A stretch of 41,542 nucleotides of DNA from an uncultured Bacteroidales bacterium (GCA_900546445.1 URCV01000011.1:1-41542); one strand, 5' to 3'. Numbered from the stretch's first letter, positions 25,454 to 34,795 are shown. Made by a program: numbers and translations. Notes: generated by a model from the sequence alone, not told the origin.

Positions 25454-26554
25454 TTATACGTTGAAAAGGAAGTGCATAATGTCGCCGTCCTGCACCACGT
25501 ATTCCTTTCCCTCGACTCCCATCTTACCGGCGGCGCGACAAGCGGCTTCCGTCTTGAGATTCACGAAATCGTCGTATTTGATGACCTCGGCACGGATGAA
25601 ACCCTTTTCGAAGTCGGTGTGAATGACTCCTGCCGCACGAGGAGCCTTGTCCCCCTTGTGTATGGTCCAGGCGCGACACTCGTCCGAGCCCGCCGTGAAG
25701 AAGGTCTGAAGGCCAAGCAGATGGTATGCGCTCTGTATCAGGCGAACCACTCCGGACTCCTCGAGACCCATCTCTTCCAGAAACATCTGACGGTCGTCGT
25801 AGTCGTCCATTTCGGCGATTTCGCTCTCGGTTTTGGCTGATATGATGAGAATCTCGGCATTCTCATCCTTCACGGCCTCGCGCACTGCATCTACGTACTT
25901 ATTACCGTTTACGGCTGAAGCGTCGTCCACGTTACATACGTACATTACCGGCTTGTTCGTGAGCAGGAACAGATCGCGTGCTATCTGCACCTCTTCGTCG
26001 TTATTCAGCACCACGCTCCTGCAAGAGCGACCTTCGAGAAGTGCAGCCCTGTACCTATTGAGCACCGATGCTAGTTTGGCCGCTTCCTTATCGCCTGCCT
26101 TTCCTGCCTTCTCGGCTTTTGCCAATCTGGCCTCTACCGTCTCCAAGTCCTTTATCTGCAATTCGGTATCGACTACCTCCTTATCTCTTACAGGGTCTAC
26201 GGAGCCATCTACGTGAACCACGTTTCCGTCATCGAAACACCTCAGCACGTGGAGAATGGCGTCGCACTCGCGAATGTTCGCGAGGAACTGATTGCCAAGT
26301 CCTTCGCCGTGGCTTGCGCCCTTTACCAGACCCGCGATGTCCACGATGTCCACCGTGGCAGGAATGGTACGTGCAGGATTACAGATTTCGCTGAGTACCT
26401 CCAGACGCTTGTCCGGAACGTTAGTCGAGCCCAAGTTCGGCTCTATGGTGCAGAATGGAAAATTGGCGCTCTGCGCCTTTCCTGAACTTATACAATTGAA
26501 AAGGGTGGATTTGCCCACATTAGGCAGTCCTACTATACCACATTTTAAAGACAT
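25454..26554 (-). CDS. ychF: Redox/ribosome-associated ATPase YchF
   Basis: YchF is an Obg-family P-loop protein that prefers ATP and associates with ribosomes. At 366 residues it has the normal length. G1 is GLPNVGKSTLFN. VDIVDIAGLVKGASHGEGLGNQFL covers G2/G3 and lacks the usual Gln after the Walker B Asp-Ala-Gly, as is typical of the family. NVDD replaces the GTP-specific NKxD. A coiled-coil helical insert (about 125-185) and the C-terminal TGS domain (TFFTAGSDECRAWTIHKGDKAP, IHTDFEKGFIRAEVI) are present. It heads an operon with rsmA. Confidence 0.95.
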   Translation of the reverse strand: MSLKCGIVGLPNVGKSTLFNCISSGKAQSANFPFCTIEPNLGSTNVPDKRLEVLSEICNPARTIPATVDIVDIAGLVKGASHGEGLGNQFLANIRECDAILHVLRCFDDGNVVHVDGSVDPVRDKEVVDTELQIKDLETVEARLAKAEKAGKAGDKEAAKLASVLNRYRAALLEGRSCRSVVLNNDEEVQIARDLFLLTNKPVMYVCNVDDASAVNGNKYVDAVREAVKDENAEILIISAKTESEIAEMDDYDDRQMFLEEMGLEESGVVRLIQSAYHLLGLQTFFTAGSDECRAWTIHKGDKAPRAAGVIHTDFEKGFIRAEVIKYDDFVNLKTEAACRAAGKMGVEGKEYVVQDGDIMHFLFNV

Positions 26555-26579
26555 ATCGTATTTTTAGATTTTTCGAGCG

Positions 26580-26587
26580 CAAATTTA
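26580..26587 (-). promoter_or_regulatory. -7 element TAAATTTG of ychF
   Basis: TAAATTTG on the minus strand matches the consensus and ends 25 bp before the ychF ATG at 26554. No TTG stands at 20 bp upstream. Confidence 0.5.
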
Positions 26588-26631
26588 AGGATTTTTCCCC
26601 ATATTTGCCCTATGAACCAAACTTAAAGGAT

Positions 26632-27465
26632 ATGAAAATTAGTCTAAAACTCTTTTTGGGAACCGTTCTCGTTTTCTGGAACGTGGAGAATTTCTTCGAT
26701 TATCGCACCGAGTCCACTCTGAGCGGGAATAATTGGACTGCCGGCAGATTCTATTCGAAGGCACGAGGCGTGGGGAAGGTGCTGTTGGAATTGGCCGAGG
26801 AGAAAGGGGAGGCTCCGATGGTGGTGGGATTGGCCGAAATAGACAGTCCGAAGACCCTGAAGGCCATAGTTTACAGCGATGTGCTCAGCGCATTCGGCTA
26901 CAGGTTCGTGCACTACGAGTCGCACGACCCCAGAGGGATTGACTGTGCACTGTTGTACAGGAATTGCAGGGTGGTGACCTCGCGCGCCATTCCGCTCACT
27001 TTCGAAGGAAAGGTGGTCCCTTCGCGTGATTTGCTCTATGTCGAATTCGATTCCCTGGCGGTGGTGGTGTGCCATTTGCCGTCGAAAAGGGGCGGGAGCG
27101 AATTGGCCGGAAAAAGGAGGGAAAGGGCTATGGAGATGCTGGATTCGATAGCGGGAACGTGCAGCAAGCGCCTTATAGTGATGGGCGATTTCAATGAGGA
27201 GAAGCGAGAAGGCGAGACGCTGACGCATCTTTGCGAGGTGGAGCCGAAAAACGGCACGGGAAGCATCAAATATCAGGGAAGATGGGAGATGATAGACAGG
27301 TGTATGAGCACGGACACTTCGGGAATTAGGCTGGAGGTCGCGGCGCTGGAGGCCTTGAGCGAAAGGGACAAGCGTTTCGGAGGGTATAAGCCGCTTAGAA
27401 CCTATTCAGGCCCCCGATATCTCGGAGGCCTGAGCGATCATTATCCTATAGTGATGGAATTCTAG
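26632..27465 (+). CDS. Endonuclease/exonuclease/phosphatase (EEP) family protein
   Basis: From the ATG at 26632 it has 277 residues (a TTG nine codons upstream is less likely). A hydrophobic N-terminus (LKLFLGTVLVF) runs straight into the domain start WNVENFFD, so export is uncertain. EEP catalytic motifs are present in order: WNVENFFD (Asn), GLAEIDS (metal-binding Glu), GIDCALLYR, VVVCHLPSKRGG (His), VMGDFNEE (Asp/Asn) and GLSDHYPIVMEF (Asp-His). Members include nucleases, phosphodiesterases and phosphatases, so the substrate is open. It is G-rich on its coding strand, unlike the C-rich plus strand around it. It overlaps the convergent galK end by 4 bp. Confidence 0.85.
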   Translation: MKISLKLFLGTVLVFWNVENFFDYRTESTLSGNNWTAGRFYSKARGVGKVLLELAEEKGEAPMVVGLAEIDSPKTLKAIVYSDVLSAFGYRFVHYESHDPRGIDCALLYRNCRVVTSRAIPLTFEGKVVPSRDLLYVEFDSLAVVVCHLPSKRGGSELAGKRRERAMEMLDSIAGTCSKRLIVMGDFNEEKREGETLTHLCEVEPKNGTGSIKYQGRWEMIDRCMSTDTSGIRLEVAALEALSERDKRFGGYKPLRTYSGPRYLGGLSDHYPIVMEF

Positions 27466-28616
27466 TCCTTGATAATGTGTGCGCCGTCGGAGATGACCAC
27501 GTCGTAAACCTTAGGCTCGTGGCCGAACTTCTCGCGGAATTGCTTTTTAGTCTCGGCGATGAAATGCTCGTAAATCTCTTTTCTGACGAGGTTGATGGTG
27601 CATCCGCCGAATCCTCCACCCATAACTCTGGAGCCCGTCACGTCCATCTTTCTGGCGACTCTGTTAAGGAAATCGAGCTCCTCGCAGCTAACTTCATAGA
27701 TGCGGCTCAGTCCGAAATGGGTCTGATACATCATCTCTCCCACTGTGATGTAGTCTTCCCTTTCTAGGGCGTCACACACGTCGAGCACGCGCTGAAGCTC
27801 ACCTATCACATACTCTGCGCGAAGATAATCCTCTTCCGAGATACTATCCCTGACCTCTTCGAGCCAAGAACGGTTGGCGTCCGACAGGTATTCCACCTCC
27901 GGATGGTGTTTCGCGATCTCGCGAGCTGCCCTTTCGCACGATGCCCTGCGGTCGTTATATGCCGATGAGGCCAATTCGTGCTTTACGCAAGAGTCCAGAA
28001 GGACCAGCTTATACCCGTGGGCTTCCGGGTCAAATGGGAAGTATTTGTACTCTAAGGTCTTGCAGTTAAGTCTTATGAGACAGCCGGCCTTACCGAAGCA
28101 AGAAGCGAACTGGTCCATTATTCCACATTTCACGCCGCAATAGTTATGTTCGGTGCTCTGGCCTATCTGTGCCAGGGAGAACTTGTCTATATTATTATGG
28201 AATAATTCGTTAATGGCGTAGGCGAAACAACTTTCCAGAGCCGCCGAACTCGAAAGCCCGGCTCCCAGAGGAATGTTTCCTGCGAATACGGCATTAAAGC
28301 CTTCGACCTTTCCGCCGCGCTTTATGGTCTCGCGGCATACTCCGAACACATAACGAGCCCAAGACTGCTTAGGAACATCTTCTTCCCTAAGTCCGAACTC
28401 GGCCATCTCGTTATAATCGATGGAGAATACCAGTACGCGATCGGTTCCATTAGGCCTGATTTTAGCCATAATAACCTTATCTATCGCGCCCGGGAATACA
28501 TAACCTCCATTATAGTCGGTGTGCTCCCCTATCAGGTTTACACGTCCGGCACTTTCAAAAAAGGTTCCTCCCTCTCCGAAGAGAGAAAGGAACTTATTTT
28601 CAATTAACTGTCTCAT
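27462..28616 (-). CDS. galK: Galactokinase
   Basis: GalK phosphorylates alpha-D-galactose at C1 with ATP, the first Leloir step. It has 384 residues, as usual. GRVNLIGEHTDYNGGYVFP (near residue 25) is the galactokinase signature, IPLGAGLSSSAALE the GHMP ATP-binding loop, KCGIMDQFAS holds the catalytic Asp, and GSRVMGGGFGGCTINLV is the third GHMP motif. It lies 10 bp after ppiD on the same strand and probably shares its transcript. No galT, galE or galactose transporter is nearby. Confidence 0.95.
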   Translation of the reverse strand: MRQLIENKFLSLFGEGGTFFESAGRVNLIGEHTDYNGGYVFPGAIDKVIMAKIRPNGTDRVLVFSIDYNEMAEFGLREEDVPKQSWARYVFGVCRETIKRGGKVEGFNAVFAGNIPLGAGLSSSAALESCFAYAINELFHNNIDKFSLAQIGQSTEHNYCGVKCGIMDQFASCFGKAGCLIRLNCKTLEYKYFPFDPEAHGYKLVLLDSCVKHELASSAYNDRRASCERAAREIAKHHPEVEYLSDANRSWLEEVRDSISEEDYLRAEYVIGELQRVLDVCDALEREDYITVGEMMYQTHFGLSRIYEVSCEELDFLNRVARKMDVTGSRVMGGGFGGCTINLVRKEIYEHFIAETKKQFREKFGHEPKVYDVVISDGAHIIKD

Positions 28617-28626
28617 AAGTTATAGA

Positions 28627-30708
28627 CTAAAAGTAACGAGCTCTGTCGTCTTTCACGTCAGCAGCCTCCTGCATTACAGGAATGATAAGCTGCGAACTGT
28701 ACTGAGCCTTCTGCGTAGTGTACTGCTTGGCATCGTCCTCAGTAAAGAAGTTACCTGCATCCTTGCGGTCAAGCTTGAATACATAAACTCCGCGAACACC
28801 CTGAACTGCGCCGCTCATCTCGCCTACCTGAGTGTTAAGAATAGCACCCAATACTGCAGGCTCTACTGATGGTGAGCTCATAGGAGAGAATGAGATGTCC
28901 TTACGAGAAGTTACGTCTGCCGAGAATGCCGTGCCTACCTCCTCGATAGTGCCTAGACCTGCCAACTTCTGAGCTACCTGCGCAGTCTTGTTAGCGTTAC
29001 GCTTCTCAGTATAAAGCGTATTCTCAATCATAGGAGCTACCTCGTTGATGTTGCGATAGCCGTCCTTACGAACTTCCTTAACGGCAGCTACAAAGAAGTA
29101 TTTGTTATCTACGGTGATGATACCTGACGACTTGCCCTTCTTAGCATCGAATACCCAGCGTGTAACTTCCTTAGCGTGGTCTATCGAACCGAAAGTAGAT
29201 GTGCTCTCGAGCACGTTGTTCTGACGGTGTGAGTATACGCCTAATGAATCCACAGCCTTAAGATATCCCTCGTATGTTCCGTTAGCTAGAGAAACGAGGT
29301 TAACGGCCTGTGAGTAATAAGAGCCGAATGTCTCCTTGCTAGCTACTGCAGTCTTCTCGAGGATAGCCACCTGCTTCTTTACGAGAGGCTTGGTAGTCTT
29401 GGTAACCATTACTACGTGTGAACCGTAAGTGCTCTTTACTACGTATGGTTTGTTAACCGGTGCGGTGATAACGCTCTCGAGACCAGGAATCATATAAGTC
29501 TGGGTCATCCAGCCTATGTTTCCCAACTGTCCGTCTGCCTGTGAGTTCTTGTCGGCAGAGTATTCTTCTACGAGAGAAGCGAACTTAGAAGGAGTCTTGG
29601 CGATTACTGCGCAAAGGCTGTCTGCCTTCTTAGATGCGTCTGCGCCCTGGAGAAGGATGTGCTTAACATAAACTGAATCAGGAACGTTAGCTGTCTTCAT
29701 CACGCGGGCAGCGTAGTAAGTATTGTTAGCGTTGAATACCTTAGACACTCCCTTAGCACCTGAGAATGCGAAGTTGTCTATGTCTGCGTTAATGGTAGCA
29801 AGCTCGCCCTTACGATACCAATACTCGCTGTATGCTCTGTCAGAATACTTGAGAAGGAAGCTCTTGAGGCTCTCCGTAGAAGCGAACTCGTCGATGGCGC
29901 CCTCTACAGAAGCGGCTGCCTGAGCGATGTCTTCCTGTGAAGGCTTGACCTCGTAAACTACATACTCGATGTCGCGGTTAGCCACCTGCTTGTATTCCTT
30001 CTTATGCTTATTATAGTAAGCCTTTATCTCGTCCTTTGAAACTACGACCGTAGAATCGTGCTGGTATCCGTAAGGAATGGTAACCAACTGAATGTCAGCG
30101 GTGGTATTTCCGTTAGCTACGCTCTTTGCCAACTGTGCAGGCGAATCGAGGGCCGTAGCTGAGAAAAGAGATGCATATTTGCTATAGAACTGCTGTGTAC
30201 GAACGCTGCTCTTAAGATAATCCCAGTAAACCTTAAGTGTAGCATCATTCTGTGCCGCAGCGTTTATCTCCTTAACTCTAAGTGGAGAGAAAGCTCCTGT
30301 CTCATCTGCGAACAGAGGGTTCTGAGCGATCATAGGAGACACATGGTCACCTGCGAAAAGGTCTGCCACCTCGGCATCGCTCACTACGATACCTGCAGCA
30401 TCACAATTCTTGAAGAACATATAACGATCCAGCAAAGACTGCCAAGCAGCGTTGCGAATCTGCTGCTGTGTCTGCTCGTTCTGAACTGAAGAGCCTGTGG
30501 TAATCTCGTTAATCGTCGTGAATCTGTTTACCTCTGCCTGAAAATCCTCATAGGTAATTCCTGTACCTGCTATCTCACCGACATTCTGTGGTTTGTCAAA
30601 GATCCTCATAATGTCGTCCATAGGAGCGATAAAGTACAAAAGAGAAAGCGCGATGATGACCGAGATGGCCACACCGAATTTATCGCGCATTTTTTGAAGT
30701 ACTGCCAT
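28627..30708 (-). CDS. ppiD: Membrane-anchored peptidyl-prolyl isomerase (PpiD/SurA-like)
   Basis: A 693-residue periplasmic foldase anchored by one N-terminal membrane span (about 12-31, FGVAISVIIALSLLYFIAPM). A SurA_N-like helical domain follows (GTGITYEDFQAEV to about residue 200). A parvulin-type PPIase domain is visible at about 350-450: VKHILLQGADASKKADSL, FASLVEEYSADKNSQADGQL and IGWMTQTYMIPGLESVI, ending YGSHVVMVTKTT. A second, weaker parvulin-like unit may follow. Such proteins assist folding of outer-membrane and secreted proteins. Its codon use (GTA, CGT/CGA, GCA) differs from neighbours and suggests strong expression. A promoter lies inside the end of lptC. Confidence 0.88.
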   Translation of the reverse strand: MAVLQKMRDKFGVAISVIIALSLLYFIAPMDDIMRIFDKPQNVGEIAGTGITYEDFQAEVNRFTTINEITTGSSVQNEQTQQQIRNAAWQSLLDRYMFFKNCDAAGIVVSDAEVADLFAGDHVSPMIAQNPLFADETGAFSPLRVKEINAAAQNDATLKVYWDYLKSSVRTQQFYSKYASLFSATALDSPAQLAKSVANGNTTADIQLVTIPYGYQHDSTVVVSKDEIKAYYNKHKKEYKQVANRDIEYVVYEVKPSQEDIAQAAASVEGAIDEFASTESLKSFLLKYSDRAYSEYWYRKGELATINADIDNFAFSGAKGVSKVFNANNTYYAARVMKTANVPDSVYVKHILLQGADASKKADSLCAVIAKTPSKFASLVEEYSADKNSQADGQLGNIGWMTQTYMIPGLESVITAPVNKPYVVKSTYGSHVVMVTKTTKPLVKKQVAILEKTAVASKETFGSYYSQAVNLVSLANGTYEGYLKAVDSLGVYSHRQNNVLESTSTFGSIDHAKEVTRWVFDAKKGKSSGIITVDNKYFFVAAVKEVRKDGYRNINEVAPMIENTLYTEKRNANKTAQVAQKLAGLGTIEEVGTAFSADVTSRKDISFSPMSSPSVEPAVLGAILNTQVGEMSGAVQGVRGVYVFKLDRKDAGNFFTEDDAKQYTTQKAQYSSQLIIPVMQEAADVKDDRARYF

Positions 30709-30746
30709 ATTTATTAATAATTTTTAAATTTCCGTTATTAGGCTTG

Positions 30747-30777
30747 CGAAGTTAGTAAAATTTCATCATTTGAGCAA
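30747..30777 (-). promoter_or_regulatory. Promoter of ppiD-galK
   Basis: On the minus strand TTG (30777-30775), 20 bp, then TAACTTCG (30754-30747) gives a -33/-7 pair. The -33 box lies within the last codons of lptC. The leader to the ATG at 30708 would be about 32 nt. Confidence 0.6.
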
Positions 30778-31395
30778 CGGTCCGATAAAATTCACAGAAT
30801 CAATGAGAACTTTTGAAGAATCGTCCTCCGTGACACCGAAACTGTCGAATACTGAAAGAAGAGTGGCGTTACGGGCCCTGTCGTCCGAGCGCATTCCCTT
30901 ACCCTGCATCAAACCCTGCTGTGAGTACAGTTTTACGTAACAATTGGTATATATCTCTTCCTTGTTCCTGTCCCAGTAGATGGTATCCGTCTCCATAGTC
31001 TCATTCTTTATGACATTACTTATGACCACGTTACCATAGGCCTCCCAAACCTCTCCCTTCGACTTCTTTCCGGCGTTTATGTGCCTGGCCTCGTCGGAGC
31101 GGATATAGGTTTCGAGACGACCGTCTTCCGTGTAGGCATAGACGTACAATCCCTTAGGAAACAACTCGTAATCCAGTGTATCCGAAGAGAAGCGAAGCAT
31201 TTCTTCCGCCTCCATTCTTTGCAATATTACACCGTCCTTAGTCTGGACGGCGAACATATCGTCTACTACCTGGACAGGTGTCTGAGTAAGGTCTATCGCG
31301 TCTGCCTGCTTAAGTTTGGAAGAGCATCCACCTACGACGATTGCAACCGCAAGCGCGATTGCAATCTCGAAGATGTATTTTACCCGTTTATTCAC
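30766..31395 (-). CDS. lptC: LptC-like LPS export lipoprotein
   Basis: LptC links the inner-membrane LPS transporter LptBFG to the periplasmic bridge. I choose a GTG start at 31395, two bases after the TPR stop, because it gives a compact lipoprotein signal (KRVKYIFEIAIALAVAIVVGGCSSK) and 209 residues. A TTG at 31443 would overlap the TPR gene by 46 bp and prefix 16 polar residues. The repeating beta-jellyroll strands DGVILQRMEAEEMLRF, LEARHINAGKKSKGEVWEAY-type turns (ETYIRSDEARHI, GNVVISNVIKNETMETDTIYWDR) and the IYTNCYVKLYSQQGLMQGKG motif are typical of LptC/OstA-like domains. The lipid anchor in place of a transmembrane helix is common in Bacteroidetes. Confidence 0.8.
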   Translation of the reverse strand: MNKRVKYIFEIAIALAVAIVVGGCSSKLKQADAIDLTQTPVQVVDDMFAVQTKDGVILQRMEAEEMLRFSSDTLDYELFPKGLYVYAYTEDGRLETYIRSDEARHINAGKKSKGEVWEAYGNVVISNVIKNETMETDTIYWDRNKEEIYTNCYVKLYSQQGLMQGKGMRSDDRARNATLLSVFDSFGVTEDDSSKVLIDSVNFIGPLLK

Positions 31396-31397
31396 TG

Positions 31398-32729
31398 TTA
31401 GTTCTGTGTTCTGACTGTAGTGTTGGCCTTGAATCCGCCGCAAGAAACCTGATAGGTCTCTCCGTCATTTACACCGAACATAAAGGCATCGGCAGTAAGA
31501 GGATAGTACTTCTTGTACTCGTTTATTCTCTTGTTTGCCTCGGCTGCCAATTCAGGGTCAGCTGCCTTCGCTCTCTCGAAATAATCCACTGCTACCCAGT
31601 AAGGTGCACGCTTAGCGATATCGTTACCGTCGCAGCGAACGCCACCCCAGATGGTTCCGATGAGCATATAGGTCTTACCCTTGAGCTCTGAAGTAGTTGC
31701 GAGAGGAATTACCTTCTTCGCTGCCTGCTCAGCTGCCAAGTTGTTACCGCACTTGAAGTTGTATACTGCGAGTTCGTAGTAGTACTCCGCATCCTGAGCT
31801 GCGTCTGAATCCTCTCTGTCGATAGCCTCCTGGAGGTACTTCACGGCCTCGGCCGACTTACCCGTAGATGCATTCAACTTATAAAGCGTATATGCAGATG
31901 CGTGAGTAGGATTGCTCTTGTGGATACTGGTAGCCGCTGAGATAAAGAGGGCGTTGTCGGTACAGCCGTCTGCCGCTGACATAAACCTCACGATCTTCTC
32001 GGCCAATTCGATATTCTGAGGATCTGCCTCGAACTTAGGAGTGTAGAGCTCGATGAGCTTGTCACAATCGGCGATGTTGTTAGAAGCGAAGAGTTCCTCG
32101 ATCTTAAGCTTCATATCGTCTACTATCTCCTTGTCGGCAGCGTCCTTAGTGTCCATTTTAGAGAGAAGTTCCATACATCCCTCGTATACGCCTATGATTT
32201 CCTCTTCGTCAAGGCTTCCGTTCTTATAAAGCTCTACTGCCGAGTCGAAATAGAAAAGAAGGATAGTCGGCTTGGTCTTGGTCTTGTTTCCGGCTATGAT
32301 CTCACCATACTCCTTATAGAGACGCTCAGGGTCGTTCTGGACATAATTGGCCAAATCCAAACCCTTGTTATTACGAGCAGTAACTGCATATTTAGGATAA
32401 TTTGCGATACGGATGTCGTGAATCATCATAAGAGAATCCACGAGTTTCTCCCTATACACAGGATTCTTGGAATTCTGAGAGATGAGTTTTCTCATAAGAG
32501 TAGTTCCATCTACAAGCATAGTCTGATTAGCCGTAGGCGGGCAGCGCTTGAAAGCCTCCCTCCAGTTAGGAAGAGCCTCGTTATAACTCTTCTGCTTGAA
32601 GTAGTCCTTGTAGAAGGAAAGGTACTTGATACAATTAGCGCTATCCGCGCCATACTTCCCTTGAGCAAATACACTTGTTGAGCTCAAAGCCATTACAATC
32701 ATTGCGATTATAAAACCAGTTCTTTTCAT
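31398..32729 (-). CDS. Exported TPR-repeat protein
   Basis: A 443-residue protein with a signal peptide (MKRTGFIIAMIVMALSSTSVFAQ). It opens with CIKYLSFYKDYFKQKSYNEA and EAFKRCPPTANQTML. Later helices (SAYTLYKLNASTGKSAEAVK, YYELAVYNFKCGNNLAAEQA, YFERAKAADPELAAEANKRI) are TPR-like. The C-terminus contains YMLIGTIWGGVRC and a GETYQVSCGGFKANTTVRTQ tail that looks like a small separate motif. It lies in the conserved Bacteroidetes order coaX - outer-membrane protein - TPR - lptC - ppiD, which points to an outer-envelope assembly role, but none is proven. Confidence 0.8.
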   Translation of the reverse strand: MKRTGFIIAMIVMALSSTSVFAQGKYGADSANCIKYLSFYKDYFKQKSYNEALPNWREAFKRCPPTANQTMLVDGTTLMRKLISQNSKNPVYREKLVDSLMMIHDIRIANYPKYAVTARNNKGLDLANYVQNDPERLYKEYGEIIAGNKTKTKPTILLFYFDSAVELYKNGSLDEEEIIGVYEGCMELLSKMDTKDAADKEIVDDMKLKIEELFASNNIADCDKLIELYTPKFEADPQNIELAEKIVRFMSAADGCTDNALFISAATSIHKSNPTHASAYTLYKLNASTGKSAEAVKYLQEAIDREDSDAAQDAEYYYELAVYNFKCGNNLAAEQAAKKVIPLATTSELKGKTYMLIGTIWGGVRCDGNDIAKRAPYWVAVDYFERAKAADPELAAEANKRINEYKKYYPLTADAFMFGVNDGETYQVSCGGFKANTTVRTQN

Positions 32730-32744
32730 ATTTTATTATTTGTA

Positions 32745-34070
32745 TTATTCGTAACGATACTGCTGGAACCAAATGTCAAACAGGTTTATGCCTATTGAGA
32801 AATTCACGTAGGTCTCTCTCACCAGGTTATTCTGGAGCGAGCCTCTCTGTCCGAAGTCCACTCCGAGAGTAATTCCGTTATACCACTGGAAAACAGGAAG
32901 CGTAGCTCCCAGAGTCACGCCGCGCGCATAGACACGCTGACCGTTCACTCTATAGTAATCTTTTGTATAATAAGCACCTGCCCTATATGCTATGATATTC
33001 TTATAATAGCGTACGTCGTTAGGTCTAGGAATGTACTCCACTCCCACTCTGAAACTCTCTCCCCTGCTAGAAGAGAAGATAGGGGTACCGCCCGCTCCGT
33101 TCACGGAAAATCCGTTCTGCGATTCAAATCCGCTGTTAGACCAGTCCGTAAGGGTGTAGTCGAACTCTGCCCTGAACTTTCTGTTGTAGACCATAGCCAC
33201 ACCGACTCCGATTTCATTTCCGAGCCTGAGCGGGGTGGAATAATTGGCCAATGTGTCAGCAGAAGAGGAAATGGTCGCCTGACCGCTTTTAATCGAATTG
33301 TTTACATATCCGTTCAATCTGGCATCGAACTTATATGTGGCGCCGAATACCATTCTGAACTTGTTCGAGAATTTCTGCTCGTACTGCAATCCGAGCTTCG
33401 CCGTATTCGCCGAGAGAATCATCTCCGAGGTCTTCGTTACGCCCAAAGCTGCAGCATCGCTCATCGTCTGAGTATAAGACCTTTCGAGATTACCCATGTA
33501 GTGGATGTACTCCACGCCGAGATTTAGGTTCTTGAAGAGATTGATTCCGCCGGCAGCGAAAATCTGATACATACTGCCCTGTCCGGCATAACTGTGATTT
33601 ACATTTCCTATGGTACCCAGGACCCCCTTATTAGTCTCGTAATGATTGAAATTATAACCCGTAGAACTGTACGGAGTAATTCCTATCATCATGGCCGTCT
33701 TGGGGAAAAGAGGAAAAGAAATGATGAAATCGTTTATGTTAAATACGTTATTAGCTGAACGAGCCGAGCCTTGCTTGAATAGCTTATTATTCTGATAGAC
33801 AGAGAAATCGGACATAAATGCCAATGAATCCCTCGCCGTAACGGCCGCCGGGTTCAAGGAATTTATGAAGCGATTATTACGAGAAGCGATTCCCACGCCG
33901 CCCATAGTCTGGTTATATGCACTTCCTCCGTTAAACAAATCTCCTACGCCATAAATGGAGTACGGAGCATATCCGGAATATGCACCATTGTCATCGGCCT
34001 TTGAACTAAAGACCGAAACCACGCCCACAGACACGCAGAGCAACACTTTAAGAATTCCAATTCTTCTCAT
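32745..34070 (-). CDS. Outer-membrane beta-barrel protein (OmpP1/FadL-like)
   Basis: A 441-residue exported protein (signal MRRIGILKVLLCVSVGVVSVFSSKA). The mature start has YAPYSIYGVGDLFNGGSAYNQT followed by MGGVGIASRNNRFINSLNPAA, which resembles the hatch region of FadL/OmpP1-type barrels (GNAGTA..AD..A..NPA). Alternating amphipathic strands run to the end, FSIGINLFDIWFQQYRYE, with the expected aromatic residues. FadL-type proteins take up hydrophobic compounds, but no ligand can be assigned here. The start overlaps the coaX end by 23 bp. Confidence 0.75.
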   Translation of the reverse strand: MRRIGILKVLLCVSVGVVSVFSSKADDNGAYSGYAPYSIYGVGDLFNGGSAYNQTMGGVGIASRNNRFINSLNPAAVTARDSLAFMSDFSVYQNNKLFKQGSARSANNVFNINDFIISFPLFPKTAMMIGITPYSSTGYNFNHYETNKGVLGTIGNVNHSYAGQGSMYQIFAAGGINLFKNLNLGVEYIHYMGNLERSYTQTMSDAAALGVTKTSEMILSANTAKLGLQYEQKFSNKFRMVFGATYKFDARLNGYVNNSIKSGQATISSSADTLANYSTPLRLGNEIGVGVAMVYNRKFRAEFDYTLTDWSNSGFESQNGFSVNGAGGTPIFSSSRGESFRVGVEYIPRPNDVRYYKNIIAYRAGAYYTKDYYRVNGQRVYARGVTLGATLPVFQWYNGITLGVDFGQRGSLQNNLVRETYVNFSIGINLFDIWFQQYRYE

Positions 34071-34776
34071 AATCCAAAGAAATTACCGCTAAGCCCATCA
34101 AAACCAAATTGTTTACCACAAAGGCCGAATTCCGGGTATAGCGAACAAACAAATTCGCATCTCCACCTGTGTAAATCACCACACTTTCAGGTCTGGATGC
34201 GATGTAGGCGTCCACCTCAAACTTTATGCCTAACATCACCCCCGCCTCCACGCTGGAAACGAGCGTACTACCTATGGATGTCAACTCCTTAGGAGTATTC
34301 ACAAGAGGAAGATTCTTCGAATAACGGTTTATGGCCTTGAACCTGGTCCTGCATCCCAAAGACACGTTTCCTCCCAGATAAGAACCGTCTTCCGATATGA
34401 AGTCTATGGAAAGAATGGTGCCGAAATCGAATACGATGCACTCCCTTCCAGCAAAAAGCTTTCTTACCGCGATGACTCCCGCAGCCCTGTCCGGACTCAG
34501 GTATTCAGGTAATCCATAAGCCCTTAGAATGGATGGATGCTTCTTATCTATCAACACTAATTCCCTGCATAATGTCTTCAGTACGTCTTCGTCCTGGGAC
34601 GATATGTCCCTGACCGAAGCCAATACCATAACATTAGGCTTTTCCTTCTCGGTGATGTGCTGTATGAATTCTATGGTCTTCTCTCCCTGATAACGGATGG
34701 TCTTGCCCAAAGTGTCACCTTCGGCCCAAACTGCTTTCAAGGCAGTGTTTCCCATTTCTATCAGTAGATTCGACAT
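34048..34776 (-). CDS. coaX: Type III pantothenate kinase
   Basis: CoaX carries out the first step of coenzyme A synthesis, phosphorylating pantothenate. It has 242 residues. The N-terminal phosphate-binding motif reads LLIEMGNTALKAVWA, with Glu where the family has Asp (DxGNT). The catalytic region IVFDFGTILSIDFI is present (usual DxGTAxTxD), as are LSPDRAAG and GAMI-like GCRTRFKAI. GVMLGIKFEVDAYI and VVIYTGGDANLF close the fold. Despite the Asp-to-Glu change the gene looks intact. It has a good promoter overlapping the end of mfd, and its 3' end overlaps the next gene. Confidence 0.88.
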   Translation of the reverse strand: MSNLLIEMGNTALKAVWAEGDTLGKTIRYQGEKTIEFIQHITEKEKPNVMVLASVRDISSQDEDVLKTLCRELVLIDKKHPSILRAYGLPEYLSPDRAAGVIAVRKLFAGRECIVFDFGTILSIDFISEDGSYLGGNVSLGCRTRFKAINRYSKNLPLVNTPKELTSIGSTLVSSVEAGVMLGIKFEVDAYIASRPESVVIYTGGDANLFVRYTRNSAFVVNNLVLMGLAVISLDYEKNWNS

Positions 34777-34795
34777 AAATTTTTAATAAAGCCTA

